Of a DNA stretch of 64,000 bases, positions 42,401 through 52,438 are shown piece after piece. This stretch comes from Ephemerocybe angulata (lineage: Eukaryota; Basidiomycota; Agaricomycetes; Agaricales; Psathyrellaceae). The notes below the pieces were generated by a model. It was not told where the DNA came from and did no database searches. It was given only the letters and a program-made list of their open reading frames with translations. A program made the position numbers and the translations under genes. The DNA lies in assembly GCA_013368325.1 (NCBI GenBank), contig JAACJK010000164.1, positions 372,001 through 436,000 of the forward strand, written 5' to 3'. Numbering within the stretch: position 1 is the stretch's first letter; the number at the start of each line of letters is the position of its first letter.

Positions 42401-44949
42401 TCTGGTCGTCGTGCCAATTGTCTTTAAGTTTTCTGTTCCTTTTGCGAAGCTCTCGAGCCTAGTGAAAGCCCTCTCGTGGTAGCGACCTCGTCCTCCCGAG
42501 ACCCCACCCTCTCATCGAGAACCTATATCACCCCGAAGCGCGGTCGAGTCTAGAACTCCCCTTCAAACTTGCTAGTTGCGAGTACCTTAGAGTCGACCTA
42601 GTCCTCTAGTCCAATACATTACTTTGCCCGCTCTATCTTGAGTGAGTTGCCCCTCAGCTACCTTAGTGTGGTTGTGTGTGTGTTGTGTGTTGTGTTTGTT
42701 GTTTTGGTTAGAGGCGTGTTTGGCTCTTAGCCCCGTAGCCGCACATCACCGCCGGACCTTATCCTCGGACCTTACGCTCCGCCGGTTTCTCTCTACCGTC
42801 GGAATCCCTCCGTCGGGAAAACTCAGGCTGCGACGTGCTCTGAATACAAGGCTGTCCAGGATAAGGATAAGATGAAGAAGGGCTATGATGCATCTGGGTT
42901 ATTTGGGAGTGCCTGTGCCCGTCATGGCTGCTTTTGCGGTGGAGCTCTCGTGGACATGCAGAAAGGAGAAAGGTGAGTGCCGCCACCTTACAGAGGACTG
43001 TGCTTGAACTCACTATATTTCCAGACAGGCAAATGCAGACCTGTCAGTAAACGAAGCCTTCGACACCACTAATGCAGCTGGGACACCTGGTGCTTTGCTG
43101 GCCTACGATATCAACTGCCAGTTTTGTATACATTTCCGGGAGAGGATTGATAAAGCCCATCACCTTACCATCCCAGCGGACCTGGATATCACGTACCTCA
43201 TTGGACTCTTCCATATTCATGGCCATGGCGAGATATGCCTGCCTCGCTTTGCCAGTACCTTTCTCCCAGGTGCTGGGATGGCCAGTGGGGAGATCATTGA
43301 ATCCCTCTGGTCTATACTCAACCAAGCAGCAAGGATAACCAAAACGATGACTCCCGCTCACCGACGGGAAATGATCGATGCATGCATAACAGACATTAAT
43401 TGGAAGAAGCTGGTATCAGTTGGTCTGTGCTTTTCCATCCTGTCCTCGGCATATGCTTATTAGAATTACTTTCAGATACCTACATCACCACCCAACTGCT
43501 TAAAGCTAGGACTGAGAAGGAGAAGGCAGATGATGACTTTGCTCTACTCAATGACACAGTGAGCCCCGCCCAGAAGGAGCTCTGGCAGGAAGAAATGGAG
43601 ACCGCAAACGACGAGAGGAAGGGGTCTGACGTTTCATCCATGGATTCATATCTTCCGAAACTTGAAAAAGGTAGCTATCCGTTCTTCGAACTGAGAATGG
43701 TAGGCTCACTAGGGTTAACTTCTTCTTTTAGTTAAGAACACAAGAGCAATTCGATCTAGCCTCATGGCTGAAGAGCAGAAGACAAGGAAAAATGTGGGGC
43801 TAGCAAACTGGGTTGCAACAGGCATGGAAATTCAGGAAGCACAGTCTGTCTTTCTCTCTTGCATCTCAGGACAGTTGTACTAATATCGGAAATAAGATCA
43901 GCATTACGTTCAACTGCAATGGCAATTAGAAATGCAACGGAAGGGTCCGTAACAGACCTGGATGTACAGAAGAAACGGGAGGTCCTCATCAAGCAAATAG
44001 ACAACTGGTATAAAATCGCGGATACTCTTTTCCCCGGTTTGGACCCGACAGCCGAGACATCCAAGATGACGGATAAACAAGACCCCTGTGTTTGCGAGAA
44101 CGAGTGCCAATGCCCACCACATATTCCAGATCCAGATGTCGACTTTGAACTGGCCGAAAATATAGTCCTTTCCCTTCCCTCTGACTTCCACGATTTACCC
44201 GAGGAGCTTTCAGCAGCTGCAATCACAGAAGGGGAATTGCGGGTAGCCCAGGCAAATGAGGCACTCGATACCCTTCGGAGTCTCATCACGAAAAAATCAA
44301 CATACTACCGGGCCAACAGGGAACTGGCCAATGGAACGAGAGACCGTACAAGATCGTACGACAGTATCAATGCCTTGGAAAAGCTCATGGTTGCAGCCAA
44401 GAGAACATACGCAAAGGCTAGGTCCTCCTTGGAGCGGCTCGGGCTCCTTCCTGAACACCCTCAATTCAAAACCCTTCAAAAATCAGACACGAAGGCGGTA
44501 ACAGCAATTTACAGCCCAAATGCTAGGGGCCAGAGGAATGAAGGCCTTTCTTGGATTTGGACAAGCCTAGGTATTGACCCTACAGAGGAAGGGTATTTAG
44601 CAGAAGGTGAGCTTTGTCAAGAAAAAACCGTCCTCTCCGCTAATTGGCTGTAGTCTACCGGGTCAATTGGATCAGGGCCAAGTCCAGGGCAGACCGTTGG
44701 ATGGAGGAGGTAATCATCCTGGAGCATGAGATGGAATGGTTTGTTCGTTTCTGCTTATACCGGCAGAGGAAATGTCTGGATTGGGCACAATCAAACGAGG
44801 AGGGTGTGTCCGCCGGACATATGGCATACGCATTCCGACAGGCGGACATGTGGGCCCGCCGGGCCTCCGCGGGAAAGAAGCAGTTCATGGAAAAATGCGG
44901 GGTTAGGGTTACCATCGAAGATCCGATTATCAATGATCCTACAACTTGA
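39448..44949 (+). CDS. KDZ-superfamily transposase with CxC2 cysteine cluster
   Basis: Exons: 39448-39708, 39764-40462, 40516-40700, 40744-40912, 42827-42972, 43025-43422, 43476-43670, 43732-44606 and 44654-44949. The N-terminus is basic. The CxC2 cluster (CVRCLKGVATWRCLDC ... YCGVCCRISHR ... CLGHQGHMCP) spans about residues 125-195. The RNase H-fold core has YIVIDGNFKL (Asp394), ACARHGCFCGGALVDMQKGER, AYDINCQF (Asp515) and GEIIESLW (Glu576/579), a complete acidic triad. The long helical C-terminus is typical (NWIRAKSRADRWMEEV). Two problems are visible. Intron 4 is 1.9 kb and full of inserted satellite DNA. Exon 8 needs a two-base change in a CT run at about 43,850 to stay in frame, or a 26-nt intron. 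Activity is therefore uncertain. Confidence 0.9.
40913..42826 (+). mobile_element. 1.9-kb inserted sequence inside transposase intron 4
   Basis: Donor GTAAGT at 40913 and acceptor CAG at 42824-42826 join codons in phase 0 and restore the expected KDZ sequence (SKQ to AATCSEYKAV). Other introns in the gene are about 50 nt, so roughly 1.85 kb has been added. The insertion holds the 14-bp satellite (41013-41290), then about 1.3 kb of unassigned sequence, a TCTG microsatellite near 42,390 and further TCCGTCGG/CCGCCGGA motifs near 42,750-42,816. No target duplication or coding region was identified. Confidence 0.55.
41013..41290 (+). repeat. 14-bp satellite, about 20 copies of CGACACCGTCGGAT
   Basis: Near-perfect head-to-tail array. 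Each unit contains CCGTCGG, the motif that is dispersed through the rest of the element. Degenerate variants continue to about 41,345. The unit has no spacers, so it is not a CRISPR array. Confidence 0.95.
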
Positions 44950-45007
44950 ACTTGAACCACCATCATCCCCTACTTGTACACTCTTTCCATCCATTTTTAT
45001 AGCACAA

Positions 45008-46096
45008 ATGCTTGAAGACCTTGCCATCCTCGCTAAATTAAACGCCCTTACTCCGAACGGCATGCAATCGGTGTTGTCGTACTCCGCAAGCCGCCTTCGG
45101 GCTGCGCTGTGCATCCAGGCCGTTGTCCCGATGCCTGAGGAGTACATGGGTACATACCACGACCACCTGAAGGAAGAGCTGGTATGTATTTCTCAATTCA
45201 GAGTTCTATTCTGACCTGTCTGTTAGTTTGCCTATTCCTTTTTGCTCGGTTCAGTCATGCTGCTCCATCCCAACCCGAAAGACCTCACAATTTCGAAAAT
45301 CGCTACGACGGCGAGTCTGCTATACATCCGCGGCACCCTTGTGGATAGAGAAGAGCTCAGGCGTATTGCCAATACCTACGGTAGCGCTGGTGATCACATC
45401 CTTGTGCATTACGAGGGCGAATGGTGGGAGAAAATGGACGAGCCCGTGCAGGCAATCCATCCGAGGGACGTGTTTGGCTGGTGGGAAGTACAGAAACACA
45501 GGATCGCCCCGGTCTTCCCCCGGGTCCGGAACGTCATCAACCTCGCCGAGATGAAGATCGAACAGCTAGACCAGGCCCGTGACCTCGCCGTCTCATCCGT
45601 CGAGCTTATGGATTCCCAGCTCGCGACCAGCGCCGAACAGATTGCCACACTCACCCGCCGGCTCAACAATGCGAAAAGACTCCGCGGGGAACTCAAAGGC
45701 CTTCTCACCGACAAGGAGGACATGACGATCCATCTCGAAAAACTTCACATTCGGAGCATGACGGAGGAACTGCCGGCCAATTTAACGGGCAATTTAACGG
45801 AGGACCTGATTCGACCCCTGGAACCTGAAGTGGTCCGCGGCGAACAGACAGCACGAAACAAGCATGACAGGAAGCAGAAACGAAAGGGTAGCGTCAATGA
45901 AGCAGACAGCGTGAAAAAGCCGAAGACCGTTTCATTCCACGACGACCTTGCCACCAAGATCAATGCCGCCGCAGACGCGCAAGCCGCGGAGGAAGAAGAA
46001 GATGAGCAGGCGGCCGTAGAAGCGGGCAGCGGAGAGGAGGACTCCAGTGAAGGTGATGATGATGGTGGAGAAGATGACAGCGATGACGACCAGTAG
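45008..46096 (+). CDS. Hypothetical coiled-coil cargo protein with acidic tail
   Basis: Two exons (45008-45181, 45227-46096) join in phase 0 and give 347 aa. The ATG follows the transposase stop by 58 bp on the same strand, so the two may be transcribed together. The N-terminal half is compact and helical (LRAALCIQAVVP, then FAYSFLLGSVMLLHP). A motif-rich middle reads HYEGEWWEKMDEPVQ. A coiled coil of about 80 residues follows (AEQIATLTRRLNNAKRLRGE). The last 60 residues are a basic patch and a long Glu/Asp run. No known family recognised. The layout resembles other proteins linked to fungal KDZ elements. Confidence 0.65.
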
Positions 46097-46635
46097 TTAA
46101 CCATGAGTCCCTGTCCTCTATCTCCATGCGAGAATTTGTATTTTATCTCCACTATGCCTGTATTGATGTATTGCTCTCCTGTCTCCGTCAAGTCCGTCGG
46201 ACTCACACACCGTCGGGTGAAGCACTGTCTCCTGCTGCGAGTGTATTTCATCCCGCCAACCGTCCCCATTCTACCCGCCGGGAGCTTGGACCACAAATTG
46301 TGAATGCGACCCGACGGACTTAGACCGCAGGGGCTCTATCCGTCGGGACCCTTCCGCCGCCGGGTTACACCCCGGTTTGTCTGCCACCCGCCGGCTTGTG
46401 GTTCAATGCGACCCGACGGGTTAGCCCGCAGGAGTTATGTCCGCCGGGTCCTACCCCGCTTTAGCCGCCACGCCGTCGGAGTGTGGCCCAATATCGGATG
46501 AGTGTAAACCCGTCGGACTGTTTGTGCTGGAGGACTCCGACAATTTGAAGCTGGCGTTGGCAGGTATTGATCAGTGGATTAGTCATTGATCCACGGATCT
46601 TCATTCCCGCACAGCATTCTTCCTTCTTGACCACC
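46097..46635. other. Intergenic cluster of TCCGTCGG / CCGCCGGG motifs
   Basis: About 15 copies of CCGNCGG-type sites in both orientations lie between 46,190 and 46,540 (for example GTCCGTCGGACTC, CCCGACGGACTT, CCCGTCGGACTG). There are no open coding features. It separates two plus-strand cargo genes and could be a protein-binding or methylation-rich control region. Confidence 0.6.
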
Positions 46636-47330
46636 ATGGAGACATCCACAATTTCTCCCCCCTCTATTGATATCTGCACTACAGCAGAATGGATGTCCTT
46701 GCTGGGCTACGTGCATGGCCGAATGCACAAACTCCTTGATTTCTTCCAACTCGAATGCGATACTCCCTACCATCAAGAGAATTGGCGGACTTGGGTTAGT
46801 GTTTTTAGCAATGAACTTGTAGGTTTAAGTTCCTGTGATCCGCTGCTCCCACAACCTGACGGGCCATCCAGAATATTGGTCTCACCCTGCAAGGATTGAT
46901 GACAGCCAGCGATCTTGGAAGGAGGCCCGGTACCTTCTACCAGTCCATCATCAAGGAGGTCGTCATCCACACTGATGACTGCAAAGGCGTCTGGTTTGCC
47001 CTAACCGGTGGACTGATTACCAGTCCCGTGTACCCCGAGGACGAACTTCTCAGATCGGACAGTAACCGCTGGTGGGAAGCTAAACCATATGCTACTATTT
47101 CTGACGTCGCTCGGCTTTGGAGGGAAGGGGGAGGGGCTTTGAGGGATGGTGGAAATCGGCCCAGGGATGAGAAATCACGGGGTATAGATGAAGCTGACTT
47201 GCAAGGTGTCTTGAAGGGATTGATTGAAGGTTTAGATGCCTCGATCGCCAATGTTGAGGAGAGTAGCCGTGACGTAGAGGAAGCCTATAAAGCAGCATAT
47301 CAAGTTCGAAAAGCTTGGAATAGGTTGTAG
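46636..47330 (+). CDS. Hypothetical 205-aa cargo protein
   Basis: Two exons (46636-46794, 46872-47330) join in phase 0. The N-terminus is helical (WMSLLGYVHGRMHKLLDFF). A middle part has several Trp/Tyr residues (GVWFALTGGLITSPVYPEDE). The C-terminal coiled coil is LKGLIEGLDASIANVEESS. No known domain. It is convergent with the TET/JBP-like gene, with only 30 bp between stops, so the two 3' ends probably overlap as transcripts. Confidence 0.6.
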
Positions 47331-47360
47331 TATATCAGTATAACAGCCAATCGATGTAAT

Positions 47361-48948
47361 CTATGCCGCCGGGTGAATGGATACCAGGAGATCGGCAAGG
47401 AATGGGGGTGAAATCTCTGCATACTCAGTTAGAGCTCCCCAACCCACAGAAGGCTTAATAAAACTAGCAATACATATCCTATCCCCCTCTGTTCTTGCCG
47501 CACCATGCTCCAGGAGGTAGCCAGGGATAATAAAGCTTGTCCCTGGATTGTAGCTAAACCTTCCACCTAGAAGTGGGACCTCCAATACGCCGTTTCCATA
47601 TGTCCCAAAAACTGAGAGTATATCTTGGAGAAACTTGCCACCACGGTTATCACGATGGAAGGGGGTCTCTCTGTTGCAGATGAAAGCAAATCCAGTGAAA
47701 GGTGAAGTCCAGTACTTGAAGGCTTCTTGTGTCAATTTGGTATTTGACGTTTCAGCCCTACCTGATGACAGTTCTATGAGAACTTGCAGTTGCATCTCAT
47801 ACAGCTTTGGATTCACAAGGGAAAGGAGGGCGCCAATAAGGGCATTTGTTCCCGATAGCATGTCAATCAGCTCCATGCCGCCAGCCCGTTTCTTTGAGTT
47901 CAGGGATGCGGATGGGCCGGGAACTGAAATCGGAGGCTAGGTGTTGAATCAATAAACTTTCCGCAAGTTAGAGGCCTCTATCGCTTACCCCATGACCTTG
48001 CTCATACCAAGCGGCAGCCAGGTTTACGAGGCCGGGAGGGATTTGGCCATGATCCGGATTTGCAAAAGTTCCTGTTTCCGTCCGCCAAGCGCCCGACGGA
48101 CGTTGCAAGTCCGCCGGATCTTGAGAGTCCGCCGGACCTTGAGAGTCCGCCGGACCTTTATAATCCGACGAATATCCAGAATCCGACGGACACATCCGAA
48201 TCACGGATTTCGGTAATTTGCCAACGGTCTTGGCTGCGTCAAAAACGGCAGACTGCCACTTTATGAGGATTGCAGTGGCATAAAATATGATTCAATGGAC
48301 TCACGCATCTCCGAGATGTGAAAATATTGGGCAAGTACCACGCAATGGCCTTACCGGCAGAGTCAACGAAGACCATTGGGGCATCCTTGAAATTTCTAAC
48401 AGATTCCGGAGCCTGAAACGTCCTCCGCAGGTAGTCTTCTCGAGTCCCTTCTTGCAGGGGGATAGAGAGACCTTCAGCAACATCCTCAAGGGAATAGGAG
48501 AGATGGACTAAAAAAATGCAATCAGAAAGAAGAACAAGGCTGTGCTAAAAAACCTGGTTGACCGACCGGGGTGCTTGAGTGCTTGAAATAGAACTCCCAC
48601 AATTGTCCCTATTTCCCCTTGGACATCCAAGGGAACTCTTGAGGGCGTTACAGCAGGAGATGGACACGAGCCTTTTTGAGCCCAATATAACTTCGCCAGT
48701 CCAGCGTATTCTTGCAACGTCCTGAGACCTGGGGGTAGATCTTGGGACATTGCAGCTGCTGTAGTTAAGAAGAAAGGCTCCATGCATTGTTTGGGGGTCA
48801 CAATATACATCCGTGGGGCTTGGGGCAACATGAGGCCAAATTGATGGTCCGACACATGGTCCGCCGGAAGTGGCAAATCCCCAAAATTAGGAACGACGGA
48901 ATGGCCCGCCTGACCCGCCGGCTCATTTTGGCTTTTCTGCCTTTCCAT
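47361..48948 (-). CDS. TET/JBP-family Fe(II)/2-oxoglutarate dioxygenase
   Basis: Four exons (48948-48567, 48507-48305, 48258-47989, 47936-47361), all in phase, give 476 aa. A region upstream of the catalytic domain (FKDAPMVFVDSAGKAIAWYLP, cut here by spacing, about residues 165-190) matches fungal TET/JBP proteins. The catalytic fold has PFHRDNRGG (His379, Asp381) for iron. LLEHGAARTEGDR follows, with distal His429 and Arg438 placed to bind 2-oxoglutarate. TET/JBP enzymes oxidise 5-methylcytosine or thymine in DNA. Exon 3 encodes the repeat GPADSQGPADSQDPADLQ, made of TCCGGCGGA sites, so the dispersed motif lies inside this gene. All key residues are present. The substrate is inferred. Confidence 0.85.
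48080..48195. repeat. Tandem TCCGCCGGA/TCCGACGGA motif inside the TET/JBP-like gene
   Basis: Three units of about 18 bp (AGTCCGCCGGACCTTGAG type) plus flanking TCCGACGGA copies, coding in frame on the minus strand. Confidence 0.85.
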
Positions 48949-49094
48949 CTCCCGGCGGGTTTATTCCGCAATGTGTTTCCCAGCTGGGCTATTGATCTTG
49001 GGCCAATTCACCCCAGTTGGGCCATCCCACATTGGTCCTTCCTTATTCCCACCTGGGCTTTCCACTATGATTGCTCCCACAGGTGCCCAACTGG

Positions 49095-49136
49095 GCCCAG
49101 ATCACCCATCTTGATGGGGCTTTAGTGAACCCGGAT
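49095..49136 (-). repeat. Inner 42-bp inverted repeat, right copy
   Basis: Exact reverse complement of 15539-15580. Confidence 0.85.
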
Positions 49137-49216
49137 CGCGCATCATCAACCTGTCATCTTGCTGAATGGGGTGCTTCTGACCCAATACAAGGCGGAATTA
49201 ATTATTTATACAGCTC

Positions 49217-49493
49217 TACTGTACCAATTCAATCAATTCGTTAGTCACGCGTCACGGAGGCCCTAATTTTAACGAAATTTCGAGGAAGTCACTGGTCACG
49301 CTGAGATTTGACGAAATCTGCGGCGAAATTACCAAATTCGACTTCAAAACCGGGCGCTACCGCGCCAAAATTCGACGAAATTTCGTTAAAAGTTCGTCAA
49401 AGTCACGGTCACGATGTCCTTTAACGAAAATCTCAGTTCGTTAAGGATGTCACGGGTCACACCCCCTAACGAATTGATTGAATTGGTACAGTA
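49217..49493. mobile_element. 273-bp MITE with TA duplication (Tc1/mariner-like)
   Basis: Terminal repeats 49219-49244 and 49466-49491 are exact reverse complements (26 bp, start CTGTACCAATTCAATC). TA lies on both sides (49217-49218, 49492-49493). The interior is rich in AACGAAATTTCG-type palindromes. Too short to code; probably mobilised by a mariner-type transposase. Confidence 0.8.
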
Positions 49494-49700
49494 TAATCTA
49501 CCATACACATCTTAAATATCTTCCGTGCCTGTAGCAGTAAGGAAAGTCGACCCGCCTGCTCTCGTCTTCGCTGTATGCTGCTCACCCCTATCGACGGCCG
49601 GTGGGCGGGCGCCATCAGATCACTCACGGAGACGCGGCGGAACAGAAACCCAGGTTTCCCAACAGCTTGTGGAGAAACCCCCGGTTTGTAACTGAAAGGG

Positions 49701-49722
49701 GGGTTTCTCAATTGTTTTATCC
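49701..49722 (-). repeat. Right terminal inverted repeat (22 bp)
   Basis: Exact reverse complement of 13930-13951. Confidence 0.9.
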
Positions 49723-49731
49723 CTCGTCTTG
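49723..49731. repeat. Right 9-bp target-site duplication CTCGTCTTG
   Basis: Direct copy of 13921-13929. Confidence 0.9.
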
Positions 49732-50094
49732 AGTGAAGAATTCGGAGTTTCTCCTTCTCGCTTATCTTCCATCACTCCTCGTCCTCTCTAGATCGATTCA
49801 TTACTCATTCTGTACTCGTCTCACGTACATCAGTTTCGTAATAAAGATTTCTTGTTTCTTGTTCTCTCTCCCGTCTCCTCATCTTCCCTCTCGCGTCCTA
49901 GAATCCGCGACTAGCTAAGACTTTGCCATGGTCTCAACCCCGTATAATTGCTTCCTCTTAGTCCTTTTGCACTGGTCTGAACGGCATCAAGGCGGAGTCA
50001 TGAGGGAAGACGCCTTGATACAAATTACGATTGCCAATGGACAGCGACCGGTACCACATGGTTCAGCGCTCACCCCAGAACCACCAGATGCTCT
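49732..50094. other. Pyrimidine-rich flank and upstream region of the amidohydrolase gene
   Basis: Continues the CT-rich tract broken by the 35.8-kb element (to about 49,910), with an AATAAAG at about 49,840. It could be the promoter of the gene starting at 50,095 or part of an old LTR. Confidence 0.4.
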
Positions 50095-51955
50095 ATGTCT
50101 AAAACGCAAGGAACCGCAAATCTAGTGCTGGCAAATAGCGCCAGGCAGCCCAAACGACCAGCATTCCTCCAGGCTCTGGGACTACTGTCATTGCTCTCCT
50201 TGACCCTGGTAGTCACCAATCTGGTCCCGTTTCCAGTCCCCTGGTCGCCCTTTCGCGTTCAAGACTCGTCGAAACTACTGCCCAACGAACCAGCTGCGGA
50301 ATGGCGCGACGATACCTACCCTCTTCGTGAACAAACGCAATGGGACATCTCCACCGACTTTCCGTACCCCCGCAAACTCGAATACGACGTGACGGAGGGG
50401 ACGTGGCTGCGCTTGGACGTGCACCCGCAGTCGGGCGACATCGTTTTTGACATGATAGGCGACATCTACTGCATCCCAGGGAACGAAGTAACCAAAGGAG
50501 GCGTGACTAGTGCCAGACCCGTGGTTCGTGGCATCCCACACGACGCGGACCCGCATTTCTCGCCCACTGGGGACCGAATTGTGTTCAGGAGCGACGCCGA
50601 GCTTGGGGTTCACAATATCTGGGTTATGAAATGGCAAGGCTGTGAGGCGATGAGCTTGCAAGACTTGCCGCAGAAGCACTTTGAATATGGGATTGGGGAG
50701 AAGGAGACGCCCGCGCGTAGAATGGTCAGACTTTTTGGAGAGGGGCGCGGTACAGGTCGGTGCTATAGTTTGAACTACGCTGCAGTAGTTATACTAAAAG
50801 AGCTACAGCTCAAAGGATTACCAACGAAACATACCGGACTGTTTCCGACGCGCGGTTCCATCCATCCGGCTCGAAGGTGGTTGCCACGAAGTGGTATACC
50901 AGCTCGCGCTCGCTTGGTGCAGGAGAAGGCTGGGAGTATCAAGTACCGAGTGTCGAAGACCTGAACCGGAGCCTCAACGAAGTATCTGTTGGAGCTGGAG
51001 AACGCCGATTGAGCCGAACCTTGCCCCCAGGCTGGTCGCCAGAGCAGTACGGGGACCAGCAAATCGGTCCTGAGCAAATCCTTTGGGCGGGCGAAGACAC
51101 TTTGATATATTCGAAAAACGTAGCAGACCAAAGCGCGTTCACATATAGCAAAGGTATAAAACCCACCAAACTCAAGTGATTTATGTTGACTCCTGGCTCC
51201 CAGATGTGCATAAAGGTATCTACGCCATCTTCCAGACGAACTTCACCACGAAGGCCACAAGTCAGCTCGTGGACTCAGCTCCTGGCGGTGCGAGCAGGCC
51301 AGAGCTCTCCCGTGATGGGAGGACACTGGCATTCGTCCGTCGCGTGCGGGATAAACAGGCCCTAGTGTTCAAGTAAGTCACACCCTTTGTTGTGCCCTCC
51401 ACATCTAAACAATCCCCAGGGACCTCGTAACCGGCTCGATTCACAATGTCTGGTATGGCCTCACATACGACTTGACCTCTGTCTCCGCTCCAATGAGCAC
51501 CTACCCATCCTTCGCGTTTACCCCTTCCGACGATGCGGTCATCATCTGGGCGGCAGGGCAGATCTGGAGGGTACCTCTTACTATCAACGCGCAAGGGGAG
51601 AAAGTCGCGTCGTCTGAAGCACCTCACCCCATTCGCTTCAAGGCCCATATAATGAAACGTCTAGCGGAGACTCTGCGGGGTGGCAAGACAGACTTGGTGG
51701 ATCTGGAAACGCGGAGTGAAGAGCGCGTGCGGGCTTTCAGAAATCTAAAGGTCGACGACAAGGGCGATCGCGTGGTTTTCGAAGCTGCGGGAGTCACCTA
51801 CCTCCACAACGTACAGAAGAAGACTACGACCCCTGTCCCGGTTTCCGATAAAGCCGCTCCCTATTATTCGCCCTCTTTCGTTCCCGGATATGACGACCTC
51901 GTCTTGCATGCTCGGTGGTCCGATACCAACTTCACAACATTCGAGTTGTCAGATA

Positions 51956-51991
51956 TATGGAAAGCAAGACTGCCATGCTGATTTTGGATCA
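51956..51991 (+). repeat. Left 36-bp terminal inverted repeat of the 8.8-kb element
   Basis: Exact reverse complement of 60712-60747. Confidence 0.93.
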
Positions 51992-52227
51992 ATTGAGAGT
52001 GCTGGCGCGTGTCGCCGGGCAGGGACCCCAGGAACCACGTTACAGGGGAGTGTCACGCCAGGGTTGGAGCACGATAAGTGGGCCTAGAGGTCTAAAGAAT
52101 CAGGGGTTTCTGAAAGTTGTGCCCAGTCGACTGGTCGGGGTGGGCCGCAGACGTTTGGACGTCCAAAATATTATATGCTATGTTCAGGCCTGAATGCGGC
52201 TCTGTATGAGCCATACCGTAGGACTAT

Positions 52228-52312
52228 CAGTACTGTTGTGGTCTAGCGGTATATGTTATGCGCCGGGATGCAAACATGCCTGAGGTCTCTAGTTCGATTC
52301 CTGTTCATTGAA
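52228..52312 (+). other. tRNA-like (SINE-head-like) sequence
   Basis: Has an A-box-like TGGTCTAGCGGTA and a B-box-like AGTTCGATTCC about 45 bp later, then a T run. Acceptor and T-stem do not pair, so it is not a working tRNA. It could be a tRNA-derived SINE or pseudogene inside the left end of the 8.8-kb element. Confidence 0.35.
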
Positions 52313-52438
52313 TCTTTTTATTTTGCTGGTCAAAGCTCTCGAGCACGAGTCGCAGGCCAAAACTCAAACGCTCTACTATCTAGTCTCGGATACAGACTCC
52401 TGACAATCAAACCAAATGCAAGAATATGTTTAGGATGA

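Larger units (their letters stand above)
48949..49700. other. Right subterminal non-coding arm
   Basis: Upstream region of the TET/JBP-like gene, with several CCCAGTTGGGCC-like palindromic repeats (48,980-49,100), the inner inverted repeat, a TA-flanked MITE and the last 200 bp before the terminal repeat. No gene. Confidence 0.6.
13930..49722. mobile_element. 35.8-kb composite KDZ-type DNA transposon with TET/JBP-like cargo
   Basis: The ends are perfect 22-bp inverted repeats, 13930-13951 and 49701-49722, starting GGATAAAACAATTGAG. The match continues with a few differences through a further TTTCAG. The 9 bp outside each end are the same, CTCGTCTTG. The interior holds a KDZ transposase (39,448-44,949), a TET/JBP-like dioxygenase (48,948-47,361), five other fungal genes and nested retroelements. 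Linkage of KDZ transposases with TET/JBP genes in basidiomycetes is established. Assigning these ends to the KDZ transposase is inference, because a second, inner 42-bp inverted pair also exists. Without the 15.9-kb chromovirus the element would be about 19.8 kb. Confidence 0.75.

Noticed and set aside
13930..49722. Starship-type giant element captained by a tyrosine recombinase
   Set aside because: The only tyrosine recombinase here belongs to the nested Ngaro. Terminal inverted repeats with a 9-bp duplication and a KDZ transposase fit a cut-and-paste transposon instead.
52228..52312. Functional tRNA gene
   Set aside because: The acceptor and T-stems do not pair. Kept only as tRNA-like.
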